Shown here in pieces: positions 1-7,330 of a DNA stretch of 16,034 bases. The DNA is taken from the NCBI GenBank assembly GCA_964594625.1, contig CAZQNC010000022.1:1-16034 (forward strand), in the 5' to 3' direction. The stretch comes from CAZESS01 sp964594625 (lineage in GTDB: Archaea > Thermoplasmatota > E2 > UBA202 > DSCA01). A model generated the notes under the pieces. That model was not told the DNA's origin. It saw nothing but the letters and a program-made list of their open reading frames with translations, and searched no databases. Made by a program: the position numbers and the translations under genes. Numbering within the stretch: the first letter of the stretch is position 1; every line of letters starts with the position of its first letter.

Positions 1-35
1 TACAGCCTGCTCTTTTTGTTGGAGTCCTTTGCCAT
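1..35 (-). CDS. secY: SecY preprotein translocase subunit, N-terminal fragment
   Basis: Only the first 11 complete codons are in the window, reading MAKDSNKKSRL on the minus strand and running off the left edge. The ATG at 35-33 has a clear Shine-Dalgarno site, AGAGGTG at 50-44, that overlaps the uL15 stop codon TAA (52-50). SecY, the channel subunit of the Sec translocon, almost always follows uL15 in archaeal spc operons, and a short Lys/Ser/Arg-rich stretch ending in a -SRLY-like motif suits its cytoplasmic N terminus. The identification rests on gene order and these few residues, not on a recognisable domain. Confidence 0.72.
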   Translation of the reverse strand, partial: MAKDSNKKSRL

Positions 36-49
36 GCGGTTTACACCTC

Positions 50-415
50 TTACTCGGTTGTCACAGTGCCGCCTGCCGCCTCGATTTTCTCTATGGCTCT
101 GTCCGTCGCCTCGGGAACGGTAACGGTGAACGATGCCTCGACGCGTCCGCCGCCCAGCAGCTTGTCGTAGCCTTCACCGGCCAGGTCGATGTCTTCTGCC
201 TCGAACTGCCAGAGGTTGCCGACGTTGATGGTCGTCTTCTCCTGTTTTTGGCCGTGACGGGTAAAGCCTTTTTTGGCGCCCCAGCGTCCCTTGAGATGCT
301 TGTGCGTGGTGCCGCTGAGGCCGCTGCCTCCTTTTTCGCCGCGGCCGCGTCCCTTTTTCATGCTGCCCCGTCCGTGGGTGGTTGAGCCGCGATATTTCTT
401 GGTCTTGTTTTTCAT
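50..415 (-). CDS. rpl15: 50S ribosomal protein uL15 (L15)
   Basis: This is a structural protein of the large ribosomal subunit. The 121-aa product has the basic Gly-rich N terminus typical of uL15 (KYRGSTTHGRGSMKKGRGRG around residues 7-27), and a C-terminal domain ending in the IEKIEAAGG signature that normally closes the family. Its ATG overlaps the uL30 stop as ATGA (415-412), which implies translational coupling. At 121 residues it is shorter than the roughly 140-165 residues I expect for archaeal uL15; the missing length appears to be internal, since both ends look intact. The gene precedes secY with no gap beyond the ribosome-binding site. Confidence 0.95.
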   Translation of the reverse strand: MKNKTKKYRGSTTHGRGSMKKGRGRGEKGGSGLSGTTHKHLKGRWGAKKGFTRHGQKQEKTTINVGNLWQFEAEDIDLAGEGYDKLLGGGRVEASFTVTVPEATDRAIEKIEAAGGTVTTE

Positions 416-822
416 AGCATCCGCTCCAGCAGTTGGTTGATGTCGCTTCCGCGGTAGCCGAGTGCGCCACCGAGCGGGTAGGAACGCTTCAGCCCCTCGT
501 AGCCTTTCACGGGGGGATGGAGTCTGAGTGTGGATGATGCAACGTCGCCGAGTTTTGCATTGCCGTTCATAAGCTGCTTGACGGCCTGCTGGAGGTCGTC
601 ATCCTCCAGGTCGGTTTTCGCTGCCAGGAGCCGCTCGAGGATGGGTTCGCTGATTTCCCCCCAGGTCACGTAGTCCTTGACCTTCTGCAGCATTCCCCGG
701 TAGCTGTCCGTCTGCGGGATGAGCGTACAGTTGTTTATCGCCGGCAGATTGAGCATGTGCAGGGTGTCCCGTACCTGCTGCTTGGCATGCACGGTGCCCC
801 GGACGCGAACAACCGCGAGCAT
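412..822 (-). CDS. rpl30: 50S ribosomal protein uL30 (L30), archaeal long form
   Basis: This is a 136-aa large-subunit protein. It opens with the uL30 ferredoxin-like fold (MLAVVRVRGTVHAKQQVRDTL, then LNLPAINNCTLIP) and carries the archaeal/eukaryotic C-terminal extension ending in HPPVKGYEGLKRSYPLGGALGYRG. An open frame continues upstream, but ATG 822 is chosen because GGAGGG lies about 8 nt before it (836-831) and because it overlaps the uS5 stop as ATGA. The upstream extension would only be a shadow of uS5. The stop overlaps the uL15 start. Confidence 0.95.
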   Translation of the reverse strand: MLAVVRVRGTVHAKQQVRDTLHMLNLPAINNCTLIPQTDSYRGMLQKVKDYVTWGEISEPILERLLAAKTDLEDDDLQQAVKQLMNGNAKLGDVASSTLRLHPPVKGYEGLKRSYPLGGALGYRGSDINQLLERML

Positions 823-1475
823 CACTCGATCCCTCCAACCGGCCCGGATACGATGTTCAGGCGCTGACGCGTCTCGTCGGTCATCTTCATCTTGTTGATG
901 TTCTTCAACGCCTCGAAAACGGCGTGTGCGTAATTGGTGATGGTGTTGGTCCGCCCCTTGGCGAAGCCCCAGGCGTCCTGCACGCCGGCCAGCTCCAGCA
1001 GCACCTTGGCCGTGTCGCCGACCGCGAGGCCGACGCCGCGCGGCGCGGGCTTCAGTGCCACCTGGACGGAGCCGCATTTCGCTTCAACGCGGAGCGGCAG
1101 CGTATGCGGGGTGCCGCATTCGCACACCCAGGAGCCGCAGCCCCGGCTGATTTCGATGAGATTGAGTTTGCCGATTTCCACCGCCTTCCTGATGGACATG
1201 CCGACCTCTTTGCCCCGGCAGACACCCAGGCCGACGAAGCCGTCCTTGTTGCCCACTGCCACCACCACGCGGAAGTTGACCCTTCGGCCGGAGTCAGTCA
1301 TCCGCTGCACCATGTTGACATCCAGGACCTCGTCCTCGACATCCGGCAGCAACGTGTCCACGATTTCGACCTCTTTGAGCGGCAGGCCCGACTCCAGTGC
1401 CTGGGCCATCGACGTAATCTCTCCCTGCTGCACCAGCTTGCCCAGCCGCGTCTTCGGAACCCATTCGTTACTCAT
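822..1475 (-). CDS. rps5: 30S ribosomal protein uS5 (S5)
   Basis: This is a 217-aa small-subunit protein at the mRNA entry region, tied to decoding fidelity. It has the archaeal N-terminal extension (WVPKTRLGKLVQQGEITS, with EVEIVDTLLPDVEDEVLDVNMVQRMTDSGRR), the S5 double-stranded-RNA-binding part (VVVAVGNKDGFVGLGVCRGKEV), the archaeal/eukaryotic insert GCGSWVCECGTPHTLP, and the C-terminal domain with APRGVGLAVGD and AKGRTNTITNYAHAVFEAL. The ATG lies inside the end of uL18 (8-nt overlap, 1475-1468) with GAGGCAG upstream. The stop overlaps the uL30 start. Length and motifs look normal. Confidence 0.97.
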   Translation of the reverse strand: MSNEWVPKTRLGKLVQQGEITSMAQALESGLPLKEVEIVDTLLPDVEDEVLDVNMVQRMTDSGRRVNFRVVVAVGNKDGFVGLGVCRGKEVGMSIRKAVEIGKLNLIEISRGCGSWVCECGTPHTLPLRVEAKCGSVQVALKPAPRGVGLAVGDTAKVLLELAGVQDAWGFAKGRTNTITNYAHAVFEALKNINKMKMTDETRQRLNIVSGPVGGIE

Positions 1476-1974
1476 AGTCTGCCTCGATTTTCTCCACGGT
1501 TGCCTTTACCTGCTCCGGCATCGAATCGGAAATGTGCTCCCCATATATGCGCTTTTCGTCGGGCAGCACCTCGTCGCCGTGCGGCACGTCGACGCCTGCA
1601 TCCAGCACACCCCGCAGGACGCCGAACACGTTCGAGCCGGGGATGGCAGGATGATGACCGATGTCCAAAACGCCCTCTGAGACGTCGTTGGCCAGGGCGC
1701 GCTTGCCGGCCAGCAGTCCGGCGAGATAGCAGGCGGGCATGTTGCTCATGCTGCCCTCCCAGCCGTAGTCGGCGAGATGCGTTCCGCTCGCAGCGGTTGC
1801 AACCACGTCGCCTGCCTCGTCATATCTGACAAACTGAACGCGAACGTTTTTGTTGGACTGCCGCACCACGATGCGCGGCTTCCCCGACTTGAGAAGACGG
1901 AGGCGCTGCCGGTAGTCTGTCTTGCCCTGGCGCCGTCGCTTAAGGGGCATGCGGTATCGCTTGTTGGCCTTCAT
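1468..1974 (-). CDS. rpl18: 50S ribosomal protein uL18 (L18)
   Basis: This is a 168-aa protein that binds 5S rRNA in the central protuberance. The N terminus (YRMPLKRRRQGKTDYRQRLRLLKSGKPRIVVRQSNKNVRVQ) is the diagnostic archaeal uL18 block, followed by DYGWEGSMSNMPACYLAGLLAGKRA and the C-terminal part with GVDVPHGDEVLPDEKRIYGEHI. The ATG overlaps the eL19 stop as ATGA (1974-1971), and a strong GGAGGA ribosome-binding site lies at 1986-1981. The 3' end overlaps uS5 by 8 nt. Confidence 0.96.
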   Translation of the reverse strand: MKANKRYRMPLKRRRQGKTDYRQRLRLLKSGKPRIVVRQSNKNVRVQFVRYDEAGDVVATAASGTHLADYGWEGSMSNMPACYLAGLLAGKRALANDVSEGVLDIGHHPAIPGSNVFGVLRGVLDAGVDVPHGDEVLPDEKRIYGEHISDSMPEQVKATVEKIEADYE

Positions 1975-2429
1975 TGTAGTTCCTCCTCGATGGCGCCTTC
2001 CATCCTGAGATGTGTCTTAAGATGATGAACGCTGCGAAACTCGCCGCCCTTCGCCCGCTGGTAGTAGCGGCGGTACTGAGAACGAGTGATGACGTCGCCG
2101 TCGCGGAGCTCCCGGAGGTAGCGCCGGATGGGGCGGATGGTCTGTATCCATCGCTGCTTGCGTGACTGCCGCGCGGTGGCCGAGCCCTTTCGTGAGCCGT
2201 GGCCGCGCTGGCGTCCTTTTTTGCGCTGCTTGTCCCGCTGGCGGGCTCTGCCCCGGGAGACACCCTGTTTCTTTTTTGCGGTGATGATGCCCTGCTTGAC
2301 CAGGTTTCGGACGTCGCGCCGGGTGACCGCTTTTTCGACCTCCTCGGTCTCGTCGGGGTCGATCCAGACGCGGTGTTCACCGCACTTGAGCACCTCTGCT
2401 GCCAGGCGTCGTTGATTTTTCAGATCCAT
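1971..2429 (-). CDS. rpl19e: 50S ribosomal protein eL19 (L19e)
   Basis: This is a 152-aa basic large-subunit protein of archaea and eukaryotes; bacteria lack it. The signature start DLKNQRRLAAEVLKCGEHRVWIDP is followed by the helical part EVEKAVTRRDVRNLVKQGIITAKKKQGVSRGRAR, a very basic linker rich in Lys, Arg, Gly and Ser, and RKQRWIQTIRPIRRYLRELRDGDVITRSQYRRYYQRAKGG. The Shine-Dalgarno GAGGG overlaps the last codons of eL32, and only 1 nt separates the eL32 stop from this ATG. Confidence 0.97.
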   Translation of the reverse strand: MDLKNQRRLAAEVLKCGEHRVWIDPDETEEVEKAVTRRDVRNLVKQGIITAKKKQGVSRGRARQRDKQRKKGRQRGHGSRKGSATARQSRKQRWIQTIRPIRRYLRELRDGDVITRSQYRRYYQRAKGGEFRSVHHLKTHLRMEGAIEEELQ

Positions 2430-2430
2430 G

Positions 2431-2865
2431 TTATGTCCCTCTGTTCAACACGCGTATGTCCATTTCGTCTGCTTTCTCGAGGATGTGCTTGCGTTTCCGG
2501 CCGCCGACGGTTCCCGCGATGCGGATTGCCTCCGTATCCGGGTCGACGTCGTCGACCTCGCCGGGATTGTGCACCAGTACTTCTTTGAAACCCGAGGGAT
2601 GCAGGCCTTTGACCTTCTGGGCCGTCCCGTAGCCAATCTTGGCGCTCGGGCGCTTGCAGCTCCTGCCCTTGCGCATCTTGGAATGGATGCCGCGGGGCTT
2701 GCGCCAGTTGCGGTCCAGGCGCTTGTAGAGCTCCGCCTGCTGCCTGACAAAATCCGGTGTGCGACGTTCTCGTAGCATGCGCCTGGTTTCCTCGTCCATC
2801 TCCGGTTTTTTCTTGGGGACGTATGCGCCTTCTTCCACTATTTCAACTTCTTCTTCGTCAGCCAT
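2431..2865 (-). CDS. rpl32e: 50S ribosomal protein eL32 (L32e)
   Basis: This is a 144-aa large-subunit protein specific to archaea and eukaryotes. An acidic N-terminal tail (MADEEEVEIVEEGAYVP) precedes the conserved core: DFVRQQAELYKRLDRNWRKPRGIHSKMRK, then the family hallmark block IGYGTAQKVKGLHPSGFKEVLVHN, then IRIAGTVGGRKRKHILEKADEMDIRVLN. The gene starts 2 nt after the uL6 stop and ends 1 nt before the eL19 start. The order uL6-eL32-eL19-uL18 is the standard archaeal arrangement. Confidence 0.96.
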   Translation of the reverse strand: MADEEEVEIVEEGAYVPKKKPEMDEETRRMLRERRTPDFVRQQAELYKRLDRNWRKPRGIHSKMRKGRSCKRPSAKIGYGTAQKVKGLHPSGFKEVLVHNPGEVDDVDPDTEAIRIAGTVGGRKRKHILEKADEMDIRVLNRGT

Positions 2866-2867
2866 GC

Positions 2868-3404
2868 TTATGCACCCTTCTCCGTGATATATATGCCGTC
2901 CTGGAAGACCCGGATGTCCCTGCGCCGCACGCGGACGGCTCGTTCGATGTTCGCCGCGGTCTGCCCGACGTGTTCCTTGTTGATGCCCTCAAGCGTGACG
3001 GCGTCTCCTTTCACGGTGACGGCGACATCGCCGAGGATGTCCGCCCTCCGGGGATACTGTTCTCCCAGGAAGTTGTCGATGAGCACGTGGTCGCCTTCGA
3101 CGGATACCTTGACCGGGAAATGCGAGTAGACCACCTTCATCCGGTAGGTGAAGCCGTCGGTGACGCCCTTGACCATGTTGTGGATGTGCGAGGCATATGT
3201 GCCGACCAGCGATTTTTCCCGTGACCGGGGAAACTCGGCGGCGACCTTTACGACGTCGTCTTCCGCGGTTATCTCGACGGCAGGGTCGTCGAACGCGCGC
3301 TGCAGGCTCCCCTTTTCGCCGGATACTTTGACGACGGGGCCCTGAACGTCAACCTGCACGCCGTCCGGAATGTCGATTTCTTTTTCAGCCAGCGGTATTT
3401 TCAT
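2868..3404 (-). CDS. rpl6: 50S ribosomal protein uL6 (L6)
   Basis: This is a 178-aa protein near the factor-binding site of the large subunit. Two tandem L6 domains are visible: the first around KVSGEKGSLQRAF to VGTYASHIHNMVKGVTDGFTYRMKVVYSHFPVKV, the second around VLIDNFLGEQYPRRADI to VTLEGINKEHVGQTAANIERAVRVRRRDIRVFQDGIYI. The open frame runs further upstream, but ATG 3404 gives the expected family start (MKIPLAEKEIDIP), follows GAGGAAT, and lies 8 nt beyond the uS8 stop; the longer frame would overlap uS8. Confidence 0.96.
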   Translation of the reverse strand: MKIPLAEKEIDIPDGVQVDVQGPVVKVSGEKGSLQRAFDDPAVEITAEDDVVKVAAEFPRSREKSLVGTYASHIHNMVKGVTDGFTYRMKVVYSHFPVKVSVEGDHVLIDNFLGEQYPRRADILGDVAVTVKGDAVTLEGINKEHVGQTAANIERAVRVRRRDIRVFQDGIYITEKGA

Positions 3405-3412
3405 GGTATTCC

Positions 3413-3802
3413 TCAGTACACGTAGGCCAGCAGTCTGCCGCCGATACCCTCTTTCTTTGCCTCGTAATGGGACAGAATACCCCTGGTGGTCGAGACCAGG
3501 AGCATGCCGAAGTCCTCTGCCGGCAGATACTGGTATTCCCATTTGTCGAACTCGTCATGTTGGAGTGAATAACGGGGCTTGATGACGTTGCAGTCGTTGA
3601 TAGCCCCCTTGAGCGTGACGTTGAACGTGCCGGCTTTGCCGTCGTCCACCCATTCGAAGGAATGGATGTAGCCATGGTCCTGCATGACCTTCAGGGAACG
3701 CCCGATGAGCTTGCTGGCGGGCGCTACCATGCATTCCGGTTTACCGGCATGTTCGGCATTCTTTATTGTAGACAGTGCATTGGCCAGAGTGTCATTCAGC
3801 AT
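3413..3802 (-). CDS. rps8: 30S ribosomal protein uS8 (S8)
   Basis: This is a 129-aa small-subunit protein that binds helix 21 of 16S rRNA. The N-terminal domain (DTLANALSTIKNAEHAGKPECMVAPASKLIGRSLKVMQDHGYI) and the C-terminal LLVSTTRGILSHYEAKKEGIGGRLLAYVY block are clear family signatures. ATG 3802 is chosen over an in-frame upstream extension because the protein then begins just before the conserved DTLANALS motif. It is the first gene of this operon segment; uS14, which usually precedes uS8 in archaea, is not here, and a helicase gene ends 107 nt upstream. Confidence 0.95.
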   Translation of the reverse strand: MLNDTLANALSTIKNAEHAGKPECMVAPASKLIGRSLKVMQDHGYIHSFEWVDDGKAGTFNVTLKGAINDCNVIKPRYSLQHDEFDKWEYQYLPAEDFGMLLVSTTRGILSHYEAKKEGIGGRLLAYVY

Positions 3803-3832
3803 TTTACCGTGTCCCCCACAATGGACGTTATT

Positions 3833-3840
3833 TCTTAAAT
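3833..3840 (-). promoter_or_regulatory. Possible TATA box for the uS8 operon
   Basis: On the minus strand CGAAAC followed by ATTTAAGA resembles a BRE plus TATA element. Its centre is about 34 nt upstream of the uS8 ATG, so initiation about 26 nt downstream would leave a leader of only some 8 nt. A second AT-rich candidate, ACATTTTTAATGG at 3900-3888, lies further upstream and would give a leader of about 67 nt that keeps the GGGGG stretch (3817-3813) available as a ribosome-binding site. The sequence cannot decide between them. Confidence 0.35.
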
Positions 3841-3844
3841 GTTT

Positions 3845-3875
3845 CGGGCTGGAACAGGGGTAAATCTTCAGCCCG
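3845..3875 (-). terminator. Hairpin between the helicase and uS8 genes
   Basis: A 7-bp perfect inverted repeat, CGGGCTG at 3875-3869 and CAGCCCG at 3851-3845 (minus strand), can extend by two A-T pairs with one bulged base. It lies downstream of the helicase stop and upstream of uS8. It could help end the helicase transcript, be part of a uS8 leader, or be neutral. No oligo-T run follows it directly on the minus strand. Confidence 0.35.
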
Positions 3876-3909
3876 TAACACTGCGCTCCATTAAAAATGT
3901 TTTGCCGGC

Positions 3910-5778
3910 TCACGGGCGCCAGAATTCCTTGACCGCTTCGACGACGTCGTCGGCCTCCTCCATGTCCATGTAGCGGCGGAATCTTTTGGCGCGGCGGTCG
4001 AGGATGACGGCGATGCCCCGGTCGCTTTCCTCCCGGATGAGCCGGCCGACGGCCTGCAGCATCTTCCGCGTGGTCGGCGCCTCCACCGCGTACTTCCAGC
4101 CGTTGCCGAACTTGGCGTCATAGTAGCTGCGCAATGCTTGTTGATGCGCCGACGGCGGCGGATAGGGGATGCCGACGATGATGACCATTTCGAGCTCCTC
4201 GCTGGGAAAGTCCATGCCCTCGGAGATGCGGCCGCCGATGACCGACAGGAAGACCCCGCCGTTGCGCCGGAAGCTGTCGATCTCCGCCATGAAACGGCGC
4301 TGGCTCATGCCCTGCTGCTCGACGTAGATGCGTCGGTGTATCGAGTTGCGGAGCCCCCGCCGGAGGAACCGGTTGAGCCTCGCGTAGGAGGAAAAGAAGA
4401 CGGCGGTGTTGCGGTCGACGGTGTTGCAGACGCCGACGATCTTGTATTCCAGCTGGTTGCGCATGTCGTCGTTCATGCCCTGGTATCGGGTGCTGACGTC
4501 GCTGGTGTACAGTATCTTGCGGTTTTCCCGGGGAAACGGCGACGGGAAGCTGCAGAGCTCCGGGCTGCTCAATGACAGGGAATCGCGGTATTCCTCGAGC
4601 GGCTGCAGGGTCCCGGACATGTGGATGGAGGCATGGAACTCGTTTATCACCGAGGCGGCGATGGAAGCGTCAAGGCAGTAGAACTCCAGCCGGGGGTTGT
4701 CGCCGCCGTTCACCACGAGCTTGGCCCAGCGCTGGTCGAGGGTGAGCCAGGAGCTCAGGAAGCGGCCGACGCTGCGCACGAACGAGCGGGGCAGGATGTC
4801 CTGGCTTTCCTTGGCGTCCAGCACCACCTCGCCGTATTCCATGCATCGCTCCGCGTATGCCTCGATGTCCGGCCGGCGCAGGCCGGCGCCGCGGACGGCC
4901 CGGGCGAGCTTGCCCGGCGGGATGAAGCCGTCGCTGTCTCCCTCCTCCACGTAGGCGTCCCGCATGGCGTGGATGAGGTCGGAGAGCAGGTTGCAGAGGG
5001 TGACGATGTCCCGGTTGCCCTCCAGGTAGTCCCGTGTCTCCCTGACGGCTGCGTCGAGCACGTATTCGGAGAGCTGCGGCGACAAAACGTGGCGGCAGAA
5101 GTCGGGCAGGTTGTGGGCCTCGTCCACGATGAGGATGTCCCGCTCGAAGGAGGAGAAGCCCCACTGGGCGGTGAGCTGCTCCCGGAGAAACGGGTCGAAC
5201 AGGTAGATATACGGGGCGATGACCACCCGGGCTTCCTGCACGAGTTCCTTGTTTATCTCGTAGGGGCAGAGGTCGTGGACCTTGCAGTACTCCTGCACCG
5301 ACTCCGCCGAATGAACCTTCTGCACCGTCAGGTCTTCGGGAAGCTCGTTCAGCTGATAGAAATGAGCGAAAAACCGGCAGCCGTTGTCCAGGCGCTTGCC
5401 CTTCCTGACGGCCTTGATGGTCCGTTTTTTGCGGGTGGCGCACAGCCGGGATATGGCGCCTGAGTCGCCGCCCTGGAAGGCCTCGTTTTCCTCGGCGAGC
5501 AGACACATGTTGGCCCGGCCCTGAAACCCGATGGCCGTGATGCCGCCGATGGCCTGCAATTCGTTGATGGCCTGCTGCTGCTGCGAGTTGGTGCGCGTGA
5601 GATACAGGATACGGCGGTTGTCCCGTTTGGCCGCCTCGACGCAGGGCACCAGGGCGCAGATGGTTTTCCCTGAGCCTGTGGCAGCCTGCATGACCAATTG
5701 CTGCTTGTCGTCGATGCACCGCTGGACGGCCTGCATCATCTCCCGCTGATAGGCACGTGGTTCATAGGGAAAGCGCAT
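3910..5778 (-). CDS. XPD/Rad3-family iron-sulfur DNA helicase
   Basis: This is a predicted superfamily 2, 5'-3' DNA helicase of 622 aa, a repair-type enzyme in archaea. Walker A is ATGSGKT at 33-39, motif II is DEAH at 219-222, and motif VI is QAVGRLIR at 575-582. Four Cys match the spacing of the XPD 4Fe-4S domain: C92 (ANMC), C113 (RLCATRK), C134 (NGCRFFAHF) and C171 (DLCPYEI). An Arch-type insertion of about 200 residues follows motif II. ATG 5778 lies about 26 nt downstream of a TATA-like element with no Shine-Dalgarno, suggesting a leaderless mRNA. The gene sits where the proximal spc-operon genes would normally be, but on its own promoter. The precise XPD subfamily and partners are not determined. 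Confidence 0.93.
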   Translation of the reverse strand: MRFPYEPRAYQREMMQAVQRCIDDKQQLVMQAATGSGKTICALVPCVEAAKRDNRRILYLTRTNSQQQQAINELQAIGGITAIGFQGRANMCLLAEENEAFQGGDSGAISRLCATRKKRTIKAVRKGKRLDNGCRFFAHFYQLNELPEDLTVQKVHSAESVQEYCKVHDLCPYEINKELVQEARVVIAPYIYLFDPFLREQLTAQWGFSSFERDILIVDEAHNLPDFCRHVLSPQLSEYVLDAAVRETRDYLEGNRDIVTLCNLLSDLIHAMRDAYVEEGDSDGFIPPGKLARAVRGAGLRRPDIEAYAERCMEYGEVVLDAKESQDILPRSFVRSVGRFLSSWLTLDQRWAKLVVNGGDNPRLEFYCLDASIAASVINEFHASIHMSGTLQPLEEYRDSLSLSSPELCSFPSPFPRENRKILYTSDVSTRYQGMNDDMRNQLEYKIVGVCNTVDRNTAVFFSSYARLNRFLRRGLRNSIHRRIYVEQQGMSQRRFMAEIDSFRRNGGVFLSVIGGRISEGMDFPSEELEMVIIVGIPYPPPSAHQQALRSYYDAKFGNGWKYAVEAPTTRKMLQAVGRLIREESDRGIAVILDRRAKRFRRYMDMEEADDVVEAVKEFWRP

Positions 5779-5800
5779 TCGCCCGTAAATGCCGCGGGCT

Positions 5801-5810
5801 ACATTAAACC
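5801..5810 (-). promoter_or_regulatory. TATA box for the helicase gene
   Basis: The minus strand reads GGTTTAATGT, centred about 27 nt upstream of ATG 5778. That distance places the transcription start essentially on the start codon, consistent with a leaderless transcript; there is no purine-rich ribosome-binding site in between. Confidence 0.5.
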
Positions 5811-5823
5811 ATCGATAGGCGGG

Positions 5824-7284
5824 CTAGGGCTCGAAGTATCCGAAGTCGAGGTTGCCCCAGTCGTCGTAGTCGCGCGGGCCATGCGTGCCGTCCGAGTAGT
5901 CGAGCAGATGGTACGTGTAGCGGTAGTTCATCACGCTCCGGTAGCTCCGGAAAATGTAGGAGCCGAGCTGCCAGGGATACTTGCTGAACTGGTTGTCGCA
6001 TCCCGGGGGATGGCCCGCGTAGATGCCCATCGTGTGCCCGGTCTCGTGCATGATAAGGCAGGCGTAGTAGAAGTCGATTTTTTCCTGCGTGGGCCGCAGC
6101 ATCTTGCCGGCCAGTGGCTGCCGCGATATCTGGAAGCAGTTCACGCCTCCTTCATCGAAGTCAAGGATGCTGCCGTCGCCGGGGAACGCGTGGCCGTCAA
6201 CCAGGAAATGCCGGTTGATGATGACCCCGTAATGGAATATGCCGCGCCGCCACGCAGTGCTGCCGTTGTGCAGGAAATACGCCTGATAGATATCGGTGAG
6301 CTCCCCGGGCCCGGTCAACCCGTCATAGGATATGGTTTCGCCGCCGCCCATGCAGCCGTCGTCGAGATGGTAGATGATGTTTCGCCGGTTGTGGACGGTT
6401 TTGAGCAGCTCCACGGTGCCGTTGGTGACATATCCCACGCTATCATTGGGCTGCACGGCCATCTGGTCGAGCTCGATGAAAAGATCGGGGCGATAGGGGT
6501 CGGCCTGCCGGTCACGCATGCGGTATTCCTCCAGGTTGGACAGGCTGTCGTTGTCCGGATCCAGCGTGGCATGGCTTTCAGGTGTGAGCGGGTCGTAGCC
6601 CCAGCGGTCCTCCCATTCGATGGGCATGCCGTCGCCGTCTCTATCGCTGCCCATATCGCTCACCAGAGGGTCGGTGCCATACCTGTTGGCTTCCTCCCAG
6701 TCGGTGAGCGTATCGCCATCTGTATCGCCGCCCGTGATGGAAAACCAGAGCTCGCAGTCATGCTCCATAGTGTAAATGCTGCCGTCGTCGCAGCCGTTCA
6801 GCCGCCCGTAACCGCTCTCGTCACCGCGATAATCGTCGCCGGTCCAGTCACCGGTCAACCGGTTGTACTGCAGCGTCGCGCTCCGCTCGTTTCCCGATAC
6901 AACGGCGTCGTCGCTGCCGCCGATGTCACAGCGGACGGCGCCCCCGGTATCGTGCGCCCGGAGCTGCACGGTAACCGGTACCACGTCGACGTCGACGGGG
7001 ACCGACACGGCCGCCTGCCATCCGATATCGTAGCAGTACGGGCCGTCCAGTACCGGGCTGGAAACAGTTTCGCCGTTGATACCGACTGTGACGGACAGGG
7101 ACGAGGGAATATCGGATTCGAGCGCCCGGACATCCGTTACCTCCACCGTTATCGTATCCTCTGCCGGAAACATGCCACCGCTCGGCTGCTGCACGGTCGC
7201 ATCATTCTCATGCAGTGAAGACGACGACGTCAAAAAAAGGGCGGCGGCCATGAGGCATACAAGGGTCACCGTTGCCGTTCTCAT
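5824..7284 (-). CDS. Exported zinc metalloprotease with calcium-binding repeats
   Basis: Predicted secreted metallopeptidase, 486 aa from ATG 7284. Residues 1-20 form a signal peptide (MRTATVTLVCLMAAALFLTS). A beta-rich N-terminal region is followed by three thrombospondin-type-3/EF-hand-like acidic repeats, at about 187-198 (DTDGDTLTDWEE), 214-226 (DRDGDGMPIEWED) and 242-253 (DPDNDSLSNLEE). The catalytic region has HETGH at 413-417 followed by TMG, with a further His at 425, and a metzincin-like Met-turn SVMNYRY around 450-456. The C-terminal block HLLDYSDGTHGPRDYDDWGNLDF is conserved, as I recall, in archaeal proteins of this type. A TTG 12 nt upstream is a possible start, but the TATA spacing favours ATG 7284. 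Substrate unknown. Confidence 0.82.
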   Translation of the reverse strand: MRTATVTLVCLMAAALFLTSSSSLHENDATVQQPSGGMFPAEDTITVEVTDVRALESDIPSSLSVTVGINGETVSSPVLDGPYCYDIGWQAAVSVPVDVDVVPVTVQLRAHDTGGAVRCDIGGSDDAVVSGNERSATLQYNRLTGDWTGDDYRGDESGYGRLNGCDDGSIYTMEHDCELWFSITGGDTDGDTLTDWEEANRYGTDPLVSDMGSDRDGDGMPIEWEDRWGYDPLTPESHATLDPDNDSLSNLEEYRMRDRQADPYRPDLFIELDQMAVQPNDSVGYVTNGTVELLKTVHNRRNIIYHLDDGCMGGGETISYDGLTGPGELTDIYQAYFLHNGSTAWRRGIFHYGVIINRHFLVDGHAFPGDGSILDFDEGGVNCFQISRQPLAGKMLRPTQEKIDFYYACLIMHETGHTMGIYAGHPPGCDNQFSKYPWQLGSYIFRSYRSVMNYRYTYHLLDYSDGTHGPRDYDDWGNLDFGYFEP

Positions 7285-7307
7285 GCATCGCCACAAAGCG
7301 AGGGATA

Positions 7308-7316
7308 CATTTTAAG
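7308..7316 (-). promoter_or_regulatory. TATA box for the metalloprotease gene
   Basis: The minus strand reads CTTAAAATG, centred near 7312, about 28 nt upstream of ATG 7284. It lies between the stop of the upstream gene and this start, so the two exported hydrolases are probably transcribed separately. No Shine-Dalgarno site is visible, which fits leaderless initiation. Confidence 0.45.
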
Positions 7317-7330
7317 GTTGCGGTGGCCGG

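Noticed and set aside
924..1829. A 301-aa open frame on the plus strand opposite uS5 and uL18
   Set aside because: It lies antisense to two certain ribosomal genes, has a His/Arg/Ala-rich composition typical of GC-rich antisense frames, and shows no recognisable motif.
5698..7218. A 506-aa plus-strand open frame opposite the metalloprotease
   Set aside because: It mirrors codon position 3 of the real gene and yields Val/Ala/Gly repeats; the opposite strand has a signal peptide, zinc motif and Met-turn.
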